A DNA stretch of 5,878 bases from Syntrophobacterales bacterium. GTDB taxonomy: Bacteria > Desulfobacterota > Syntrophia > Syntrophales > JAAYKM01. The position numbers and the translations under genes were made by a program. Below the pieces are notes generated by a model, which saw only the letters and a program-made list of their open reading frames with translations, had not been told where the DNA came from and did not search any database. This document shows positions 1-4,216 of this stretch, in pieces (position 1 is the stretch's first letter; each line of letters opens with the position of its first letter). Location: the NCBI GenBank assembly GCA_031285215.1, contig JAITWQ010000189.1, positions 1-5,878 on the forward strand. Reading direction: 5' to 3'.

Positions 1-413
1 CGGAGCAAATTGACGCCCTGAAAACAATGGGCATCAACCCCTTGCGCTATCTTGTCAGTCCCCGCATCGCCGCTTCCATCGCCAGTTTTCCTATTCTGAC
101 GGCTCTGTTTGATCTGATCGGTATTTTAGGCGGTTATGTGGCGGTGGTCTTTTTATTGTCCGTGACGAGCAATCCTTACTTTCACCGCGTTCAGGCAGGT
201 CTTGCCCTGGGCGACATAACAGAGGGGTTCATTAAATCCCTCGTTTTCGCCCTGATTGTCTCTACGGTGTGCTGCTATCAGGGATACCACGCCCATCGGC
301 GTTCAGACAGCCACGGGGCGAAGGCGGTTGGCATGGCCACGACATCGGCGGTGGTTCTTTCCTGCGTCCTTATTCTTATTGCCGACTACATTGTGACAGC
401 GATTCTGATATGA
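1..413 (+). CDS. mlaE: MlaE-family phospholipid ABC transporter permease, C-terminal part (partial)
   Basis: This is the inner-membrane permease of the Mla phospholipid transporter, which moves lipids between the inner membrane and the periplasmic MlaD ring using ATP hydrolysis by MlaF. The reading frame is open from the left edge (first full codon at 3) to TGA at 411-413, so an internal ATG at 27 is not the start. About 136 residues are visible. They begin with EQIDALKTMGINPLRYLVSPR, the highly conserved cytoplasmic coupling-helix region of MlaE proteins. Three hydrophobic segments follow, roughly at 62-170, 225-283 and 325-408. The last has the family-typical pattern GAKAVGMATTSAVVLS near its start. 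The stop overlaps the mlaF start (ATGA). The N-terminus is outside the window, so whether a STAS (MlaB-like) domain is fused there cannot be seen. Family assignment is firm. Confidence 0.95.
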   Translation, partial: EQIDALKTMGINPLRYLVSPRIAASIASFPILTALFDLIGILGGYVAVVFLLSVTSNPYFHRVQAGLALGDITEGFIKSLVFALIVSTVCCYQGYHAHRRSDSHGAKAVGMATTSAVVLSCVLILIADYIVTAILI

Positions 414-1645
414 GCCAAACGCAAACCCCTTTAATAGAATTTATCAATGTCAGTAAGAGTTTTGGGGCGAAAAAGGTCCTTGAGCGCATGAATCTCCAGA
501 TTTATGAAGGCGAGGTGACAACCATTATCGGCCTGAGCGGAGGCGGGAAAAGCGTTCTCCTGAAGCATATCATTGGCCTTCTTGAACCTGATGAGGGTAC
601 GATTCTCTTTCGGGGCAGACCCGTTACCGGCACAGGCCGCCAGGGCGTTTTTGCCCAGGGTGAAATCAATTACATGTTCCAGGGCAACGCCCTGTTTGAC
701 TCCATGACCGTTTTTGATAATGTGGCCCTTCCCCTCAACGAGACGACCAATCTTTCTAAGCGGGAAATCGCGGAAAAGGTGATGACGCGCCTCAGAGAAA
801 CGGAGCTTGCCGATACGGAATATAAATTTCCTGCGGAGTTGTCGGGCGGTATGCAGAAACGTGTTGCCTTGGCCCGTGCCCTTATTACAGATCCCAAGAT
901 CGTCCTTTTTGACGAACCCACATCGGGACAGGATCCCGTGCGGAAAAATGCGATTTTGGGGATGATTGCCCAGTATCAGCGGAAGTTTGGCTTTACCGCC
1001 ATTCTGGTCAGCCATGAAATTCCTGATGTTTACTTTATCTCGAATCGTATTCTTGCCCTCTATGATAAACAGATTGTCTTTCAGGGCGCTCCGGATGATC
1101 TGGAAAATTTTGACCATCCCTTTACCCGCGAGGTGATCCACAGTATTGAAGGGCTTCAGGCCGAATTGACGGGCCTTCATTCCCGCCGGCGCTTTAAACT
1201 TCTTTACCATAACGAGTTAAAAAAATTCTCTCCCGGGAAAGCCTATACCATCGTGTTGTTTTCCTTGAATTATTCCGCAAATGAGTCTAATGAAGGGGAA
1301 CGGAATCTTGTAGAGGACGCCATGCAAAAGATGGGGCGGCTTATTAATAAACATTTTGATTCCGTAGGCGGGTTTTCCACACGCTACCGGGCCAGCCAGT
1401 TTATAACGGTTCTTCCCGATGCCGACATGGGGGAAACAAGTGATATTCTCAAATTATTTGTTGCCGATCTGGAGGATGGCGGTGAACCGGACGGGGAAAA
1501 ATTAACGGATTTCGGCGGGGAGTTTTCCGTGATGGCGGGCCTTGCGGAAGGTCATCCTTCTTTAAGCATTGAAGAGGTTGTGCAGTCTGCCCAGGAGAGG
1601 CAGGCTGAAATTGCCCGCATGTCCCTGTCCTCAGGAGTGAGTTAA
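410..1645 (+). CDS. mlaF: MlaF phospholipid ABC transporter ATPase with degenerate GGDEF-like C-terminal extension
   Basis: This is the cytoplasmic ATPase of the Mla transporter (411 residues). All ABC motifs are intact: Walker A GLSGGGKS at 41-48, Q-loop Gln91, signature LSGGMQKR at 144-151, Walker B IVLFDEP at 164-170 with catalytic Glu169, D-loop SGQD at 172-175 and H-loop His202. ATG 410 is chosen because residues from it match the family N-terminus and it overlaps the mlaE stop as ATGA. An in-frame ATG at 269 would lie deep inside mlaE. There is no clear ribosome site, so translational coupling to mlaE is likely. The oddity is length: MlaF usually ends near 260-270 residues. Here residues about 258-400 form an extra alpha/beta domain whose order of motifs resembles GGDEF: hydrophobic strand YTIVLFSLNY, helix, RYRASQF at 325-331, ITVLP, helix, FSVMAGLAEG, SIEEVVQSAQERQAE. 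The ATPase call is firm; the extension is inferred from pattern. Confidence 0.95.
   Translation: MSQTQTPLIEFINVSKSFGAKKVLERMNLQIYEGEVTTIIGLSGGGKSVLLKHIIGLLEPDEGTILFRGRPVTGTGRQGVFAQGEINYMFQGNALFDSMTVFDNVALPLNETTNLSKREIAEKVMTRLRETELADTEYKFPAELSGGMQKRVALARALITDPKIVLFDEPTSGQDPVRKNAILGMIAQYQRKFGFTAILVSHEIPDVYFISNRILALYDKQIVFQGAPDDLENFDHPFTREVIHSIEGLQAELTGLHSRRRFKLLYHNELKKFSPGKAYTIVLFSLNYSANESNEGERNLVEDAMQKMGRLINKHFDSVGGFSTRYRASQFITVLPDADMGETSDILKLFVADLEDGGEPDGEKLTDFGGEFSVMAGLAEGHPSLSIEEVVQSAQERQAEIARMSLSSGVS
1181..1609 (+). other. Degenerate GGDEF-like domain within MlaF (residues about 258-400)
   Basis: This stretch encodes the part of MlaF beyond the usual end of the ATPase. It follows the order of GGDEF elements: an entry helix (RFKLLYHNELKKF), a core strand, a long helix, a turn with RYRASQF at 1382-1402 in place of RYGGDEF, a strand ITVLP, a helix, a strand FSVMAGLAEG where GGDEF proteins have the VTxSIGVA strand, and a closing helix. 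The two glycines and the acidic metal-binding pair of the active site are missing, and the first metal-binding aspartate (the D of LDxDxFK) is not apparent. It should therefore lack diguanylate cyclase activity and could only bind or dimerise. The domain assignment rests on pattern recognition by eye. Confidence 0.5.
1633..1639 (+). promoter_or_regulatory. Ribosome binding site of mlaD
   Basis: AGGAGTG lies inside the last codons of mlaF, 9 bases before the mlaD ATG at 1649. It fixes that start and shows that mlaD has its own initiation signal. Confidence 0.7.
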
Positions 1646-1648
1646 ACG

Positions 1649-2101
1649 ATGAAAAAAACATATGTGAATCTTGTGGTGGGGCTTTTTGTTCTGGCGGGTC
1701 TGGTGATGATCGGCTACATGACCCTGAGTTTGGGACAGGTTTCTTTGTTTGGGGGCGATTCCTACACCCTCTACACCCGCTTTACCTCTGTGTCCGGGCT
1801 GCGGACGGGAAATCCCGTGAAAATGCTGGGAATGGAAGTCGGCCGGGTGGGAAAATTATCCATGGATCAGGATGATTTGAAGGCCATTGTGGAAATTAAG
1901 ATTAAAAAAGGCATTAAAGTTTATGATGACGCCATTGCCTCCATCAAAACGGAAGGACTGATCGGAGATCACTACATCAGTGTGGATCCCGGAGGAGGGG
2001 GAACTCTCCTTGAGGCGGGCGGCTCCATTATCGAAACGCAAGCCCCTGTTGACATTTATGATCTTATCGGCAAATATGCCTTTGGAGAAGTGGGAAAATA
2101 A
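1649..2101 (+). CDS. mlaD: MlaD, MCE-domain phospholipid transporter subunit
   Basis: This is the membrane-anchored MCE protein of the Mla system, which in the studied family forms a periplasmic hexameric ring that passes phospholipid between MlaC and the MlaFE core. The 150-residue product has a short basic N-terminus (MKKTYVN), one transmembrane segment at about 7-27 and a single MCE domain at about 37-115. Family hallmarks are SVSGLRTGNPVKMLGMEVGRV (47-67) and YDDAIASIKTEGLIGDHYISVDPGG (92-116, seen in two parts: the aliphatic strand and the G-x-x-G-D-x-Y-I core). The C-terminus is a short helix (VDIYDLIGKYAF), as expected for a short E. coli-type MlaD rather than a long mycobacterial Mce protein. 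It starts 3 bases after the mlaF stop. Its TAA is followed at once by an ATG that opens a 16-codon mini-ORF reaching the mlaC start. Confidence 0.95.
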   Translation: MKKTYVNLVVGLFVLAGLVMIGYMTLSLGQVSLFGGDSYTLYTRFTSVSGLRTGNPVKMLGMEVGRVGKLSMDQDDLKAIVEIKIKKGIKVYDDAIASIKTEGLIGDHYISVDPGGGGTLLEAGGSIIETQAPVDIYDLIGKYAFGEVGK

Positions 2102-2134
2102 TGACCCGCAAAAGAAAATCCATAAATATTTTTC

Positions 2135-2140
2135 AGGAGA
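2135..2140 (+). promoter_or_regulatory. Ribosome binding site of mlaC
   Basis: AGGAGA ends 7 bases before ATG 2148. It supports this start over the in-frame upstream ATG at 1980, which lies inside mlaD and would not give a signal peptide. Confidence 0.75.
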
Positions 2141-2147
2141 GATTACC

Positions 2148-2735
2148 ATGAAAAAGACAATAATCATGGCGGCAATGTTGATGGCCCTGGTTTTATCTTC
2201 TGCCGCCTATGCTGCTGCACCTTTGGAAACAGTAAAAGGCAATGTTAACCGCGTTCTTGATATTCTTCGCGATCCTGCTTTACAGGGAAAGGCGCTGCTG
2301 GAAAAGAAGAAGGAAAAACTGCGCGCCGTTTATTACGACATGTTTGATGAGCGTGAACTTTCCCGGCGATGTCTGTCGCGTAATTGGGCAAAACTGACCG
2401 CCGATCAGCAGAAAGAATTTATTCACCTGTTTCGTCAGATTCTGGAAAACACCTACTCCGACCGTATCCTTGCCTACAAGAACGAGAGGATCGTGTTTGA
2501 TAAGGAATCTGCTCTGAGTTCCACCCAGGCGGAGGTCTATACCCGTATCATTACGGCGTCGTCGGAAGTTCCCATTTTCTACAGGCTCATTCTCAGTGAT
2601 GGCAGTTGGAAAGTGTATGATGTGGTGATTGAAAATATAAGCCTCGTGCAGAATTACCGCAGTCAGTTTGACGAGATTCTTGCCAAAAATCCACCGGAAA
2701 AAATGCTGGAAATTCTGCGAAATAAGCTGAAATGA
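2148..2735 (+). CDS. mlaC: MlaC, periplasmic phospholipid-binding carrier
   Basis: This is the soluble periplasmic shuttle of the Mla pathway, carrying phospholipid between outer-membrane MlaA and inner-membrane MlaFED. The product is 195 residues, close to the usual family size (about 200-210). Residues 1-22 are a classic Sec signal peptide: MKKT, a hydrophobic core rich in Ala, Leu and Met, then AYA before Ala23. The mature part shows the MlaC/Ttg2D pattern: an N-terminal helix TVKGNVNRVLDILRD, the segment FDERELSRRCLSRNWAKLT (about 64-82), ADQQKEFIHLFRQILENTY (about 83-101), a strand with YTRIIT, then GSWKVYDVVIENISLVQNYR (about 154-173) and a closing FDEILAKNPPEKMLEIL helix. The start is set by a good ribosome site 7 bases upstream. 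The TGA overlaps an ATG (ATGA at 2732-2735) that could couple translation to mlaA. Confidence 0.94.
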   Translation: MKKTIIMAAMLMALVLSSAAYAAAPLETVKGNVNRVLDILRDPALQGKALLEKKKEKLRAVYYDMFDERELSRRCLSRNWAKLTADQQKEFIHLFRQILENTYSDRILAYKNERIVFDKESALSSTQAEVYTRIITASSEVPIFYRLILSDGSWKVYDVVIENISLVQNYRSQFDEILAKNPPEKMLEILRNKLK

Positions 2736-2773
2736 TGTCATTCATACGGGAAAAAGACGGAGAGATGCGTGAT

Positions 2774-3721
2774 ATGCGGGCAAGACGCTTTTTCCTGTTC
2801 AGTGTCTTTTTCCTTGGTTTCTGTCTTTTACCCTCCTATGACGCCCCATTTTTAGCGAATCATGCTTGGGGTGCGGAAGAATACGCCGTTGAAATATCCG
2901 CATCACTGCCGGAAGATGTTCTCCCGTCTGCTGATCTTGCTCCGGAGGCAGCGGCAGGAGAGGCGGCGGATCATGACGTTGCGGATACAGCGGTTGCAGA
3001 GGCCGCTGACGAATACGAGGATGATTATTTTGACGAGGATGAAGAGCTGTATGGAGTACGCAGCGATATCGCTCCTATTGCGGACCCCATTGAGCCTTTT
3101 AATCGGGCCATGCATCATTTCAACGATAAAATGTACTTTTGGGTGTTAAAACCGGTTGCCATCGGCTATAAAACAGTGGTTCCCGAGTTGGTGCGCGTCG
3201 GCGTCAAAAATTTTTTTACGAATCTGGCCTTTCCTCTCCGTTTTACCAGTTCTCTTTTGCAGGCCGATTTTGGCGGCGCTCTTCGGGAAACGGGGCGTTT
3301 TACAATCAATACCGTCTGGGGTTTAGCCGGTTTTTTGGATCCCGCCTCCATGTCCGGGGATCTTTTTCCCAAAAATGACGCTGATTTAGGGGAAACTTTT
3401 GGTGTGTGGGGTATTGGGCCGGGGATTTATATTGTCTGGCCGGTTATTGGCCCTTCCAGTCTGCGCGATACCTTTGCTTTCGCGGGTGAATGCTTTCTCT
3501 ATCCTCCCGCTTATTTGCAGCCCTGGTATACGCCTGCCGGAGTTCGTTCCTATCAGATCATTAACGATACCTCCCTGCGCATTGGGGATTATGAAGCCCT
3601 CATCGGTGCGGCCATTGATCCTTACCTTGCCGCGAGGGATGCTTATAACCAGTACCGGGCCAAGAAGATTGAAAATAAGCGCAAAAAACTGACTTCACCG
3701 GCGGAGATTCCGTCCGAGTGA
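2774..3721 (+). CDS. mlaA: MlaA (VacJ) family outer-membrane phospholipid-removal protein
   Basis: MlaA sits in the outer membrane and in the studied family extracts misplaced phospholipid from the outer leaflet and hands it to MlaC. The core (about 103-297 of 315 residues) carries the family hallmarks: DPIEPFNRAMHHFND (104-118), NFFTNL, RFTINTVWGLAGFLD, and NDADLGETFGVWGIGPG (201-217) followed by GPSSLRDT. Start: ATG 2774 is preferred because it gives a basic signal-peptide start (MRARRFFLF) after GGAG at 2759-2762. ATG 2732 overlaps the mlaC stop as ATGA and would add 14 charged, partly acidic residues before the signal peptide; it remains possible. The hydrophobic segment contains LGFC (Cys17), a poor lipobox because of Phe at -1. 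Signal peptidase I cleavage after AWG (residue 33) is an alternative. Residues about 35-93 are a very acidic, Ala-rich linker before the core. Confidence 0.93.
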   Translation: MRARRFFLFSVFFLGFCLLPSYDAPFLANHAWGAEEYAVEISASLPEDVLPSADLAPEAAAGEAADHDVADTAVAEAADEYEDDYFDEDEELYGVRSDIAPIADPIEPFNRAMHHFNDKMYFWVLKPVAIGYKTVVPELVRVGVKNFFTNLAFPLRFTSSLLQADFGGALRETGRFTINTVWGLAGFLDPASMSGDLFPKNDADLGETFGVWGIGPGIYIVWPVIGPSSLRDTFAFAGECFLYPPAYLQPWYTPAGVRSYQIINDTSLRIGDYEALIGAAIDPYLAARDAYNQYRAKKIENKRKKLTSPAEIPSE

Positions 3722-3738
3722 CCCGGACTTTGTTTTTT
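3712..3738 (+). terminator. Probable rho-independent terminator of the mla operon, overlapping the mlaA stop
   Basis: GTCCG (3712-3716) pairs with CGGAC (3724-3728) across a 7-base loop that contains the mlaA TGA (3719-3721). A T-rich tract (TTTGTTTTTT, 3729-3738) follows directly. The stem is short (5 bp, 4 of them G-C), so termination may be partial. Confidence 0.55.
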
Positions 3739-3766
3739 ATGGTTTTTATCTGTAAAAATATGATAA

Positions 3767-3782
3767 TGGCATGTGAATAGCA
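3767..3782 (+). promoter_or_regulatory. Candidate sigma-54 (-24/-12) promoter for the 61-residue peptide gene
   Basis: TGGCATGTGAATAGCA matches the sigma-54 consensus TGGCAC-N5-TTGCA, with GG (3768-3769) and GC (3780-3781) exactly 10 bases apart. There are two deviations (T for C after TGGCA, and A for T in TTGC). Transcription would begin near 3793, leaving a leader of about 70 bases. No convincing sigma-70 pair was found; TATGATAAT at 3759-3767 has no good -35 at the right distance. The site also falls in a short direct repeat, so this match could be coincidental. Confidence 0.3.
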
Positions 3783-3791
3783 TGTGGAATA
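3769..3791 (+). repeat. Two-copy direct repeat GCATGTG(G)AATA
   Basis: GCATGTGAATA (3769-3779) is followed directly by GCATGTGGAATA (3780-3791), identical apart from one inserted G. It lies in the spacer between mlaA and the small peptide gene. It could be a pair of regulator half-sites about one DNA turn apart, or a slippage product. Confidence 0.55.
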
Positions 3792-3807
3792 TTGCTTCAG
3801 GACTGTT

Positions 3808-3835
3808 CCCGTGAAAAATAACGGGTATGTTTTTT
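3808..3835 (+). terminator. Weak hairpin with distant T-tract in the leader of the peptide gene
   Basis: CCCGT (3808-3812) pairs with ACGGG (3821-3825) across an 8-base A-rich loop. Four bases later a run of six T (3830-3835) begins. It could be a weak second terminator for mla read-through, or an attenuator-like leader structure for the following gene. The short stem and the 4-base gap make it uncertain. Confidence 0.3.
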
Positions 3836-3850
3836 AAAAATGCGAAAAAA

Positions 3851-3856
3851 AGGAGA
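3851..3856 (+). promoter_or_regulatory. Ribosome binding site of the small secreted peptide gene
   Basis: AGGAGA follows a purine-rich run and leaves 5 bases before ATG 3862. This near-ideal site is the main evidence that the 61-codon frame is translated. Confidence 0.75.
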
Positions 3857-3861
3857 ATTTT

Positions 3862-4047
3862 ATGCTGAAACGTTTTGTAGTGATGATGATTGCCTTGATG
3901 TTTGTTTTCTGTACCTCCGCCATAGCCGCAGATAAAAAGAAAAAAGCTGCTCCGCCGCCGGAACCGAAGAAGACGGAAGAGCAGCAGTGTACTAAAAAGG
4001 ACTGTGGAGACGAAAAGGGCGGCGAAGAAAAGATAATTCAAAGATAA
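3862..4047 (+). CDS. Small secreted lysine-rich two-cysteine peptide, function unknown
   Basis: I do not recognise a family. The 61-residue product has a clear Sec signal peptide (MLKR, hydrophobic core to about residue 20, cleavage expected near AIAA at 20-23). The mature peptide of about 38 residues is almost wholly hydrophilic. It starts DKKKKAAPPPEPKK, has a CTKKDC pair (Cys43 and Cys48) that could form a disulphide or bind metal, and ends in a Gly/Glu/Lys stretch. Cys17 in the signal peptide is not in a valid lipobox. A strong ribosome site upstream and a strong terminator just downstream frame it as a single-gene unit, separate from mla. The last codons and the stop lie in an 11-bp tandem repeat. 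Low-complexity composition like this is common in short periplasmic proteins of many Gram-negatives, so little can be inferred about its role. That it is a gene is fairly sure. Confidence 0.72.
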   Translation: MLKRFVVMMIALMFVFCTSAIAADKKKKAAPPPEPKKTEEQQCTKKDCGDEKGGEEKIIQR

Positions 4048-4062
4048 TTCTCAGATAATCGG
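4030..4062 (+). repeat. Three-copy 11-bp tandem repeat spanning the peptide gene's stop codon
   Basis: AAGATAATTCA (4030-4040), AAGATAATTCT (4041-4051) and CAGATAATCGG (4052-4062) repeat with an 11-base period; AGATAAT is shared by all three. The first copy is coding and the second contains the TAA (4045-4047). Since 11 is not a multiple of 3, gain or loss of a copy would alter the C-terminus. Confidence 0.7.
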
Positions 4063-4079
4063 GGCAAAATATTTTCCCC
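4061..4079. repeat. Near-perfect inverted repeat GGGGcAAAATATTTTCCCC
   Basis: GGGG (4061-4064) and AAAA (4066-4069) are complementary to TTTT (4072-4075) and CCCC (4076-4079), with one bulged C at 4065 and a TA centre. It directly abuts the terminator stem at 4080. It may be an extruded hairpin stacked on the terminator or a binding site; no function is evident. Confidence 0.45.
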
Positions 4080-4113
4080 AAGGGTCATGAAAATTCATTC
4101 ATGACCCTTTTTT
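4080..4113 (+). terminator. Strong rho-independent terminator after the peptide gene
   Basis: A 12-bp perfect stem (AAGGGTCATGAA at 4080-4091 with TTCATGACCCTT at 4098-4109) closes a 6-base loop and runs into a T-tract ending at 4113. It lies 33 bases past the stop at 4047. On the opposite strand the stem is followed by GGGG rather than T's, so it points only rightward. Confidence 0.88.
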
Positions 4114-4123
4114 AGTATTATTG

Positions 4124-4158
4124 CCGTGTTATTGCGGGCTTGACTCGCAATCTCACGG
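4124..4158. other. Long interrupted stem-loop between the convergent genes
   Basis: CCGTG (4124-4128) pairs with CACGG (4154-4158), and ATTGCGGG (4131-4138) with CTCGCAAT (4144-4151) including one G-T pair. The two stems are separated by a 2-by-2 internal loop, and the terminal loop is 5 bases. No T-tract follows on either strand, so it is not a classic terminator. By position it could act as an RNA 3'-end or protective structure for the SIS-gene transcript. Confidence 0.45.
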
Positions 4159-4179
4159 AAAGAAAACCGTTTTGCAAGT

Positions 4180-4202
4180 GCGGGCGATCCTGTCCGCTTT
4201 TT
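4180..4202 (+). terminator. Possible second rightward terminator or hairpin
   Basis: GCGGGC (4180-4185) pairs with GTCCGC (4192-4197), with one G-T pair and a 6-base loop, followed by TTTTT (4198-4202). The orientation is rightward, that is, into the 3' end of the convergent SIS gene, where it would guard against antisense read-through. On the - strand the G-T pair becomes an A-C mismatch and no T-tract follows. Confidence 0.4.
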
Positions 4203-4216
4203 CGTCCAGCCTCCGG

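Noticed and set aside
269..409. An earlier in-frame start for mlaF at ATG 269
   Set aside because: The extra 47 residues would be encoded within mlaE in another frame and do not look like an ABC protein start. ATG 410 gives the family N-terminus and an ATGA overlap.
431..1210. A 259-codon open frame on the - strand opposite mlaF
   Set aside because: It lies wholly antisense to a gene with all ABC ATPase motifs; its translation has no recognisable domain and no ribosome site. It is a shadow of mlaF codon usage.
1980..2147. An earlier in-frame start for mlaC at ATG 1980
   Set aside because: It lies inside mlaD and would bury the signal peptide 56 residues in. ATG 2148 has a good ribosome site and a clean signal peptide.
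3759..3767. TATGATAAT as a sigma-70 -10 element for the peptide gene
   Set aside because: The -10-like sequence is good, but no hexamer near TTGACA lies 16-18 bases upstream; only T-rich sequence from the mla terminator is there.
3643..4041. A 132-codon frame on the - strand across the peptide gene and its leader
   Set aside because: It is antisense to the better-supported peptide gene, spans hairpins and the promoter region, and has a low-complexity translation.
4161..4174. AAAACCGTTTT as a leftward terminator for the SIS gene
   Set aside because: The AT-only stem with a 3-base loop is too weak, and the downstream - strand sequence (CTTTCC) is not a proper T-tract.
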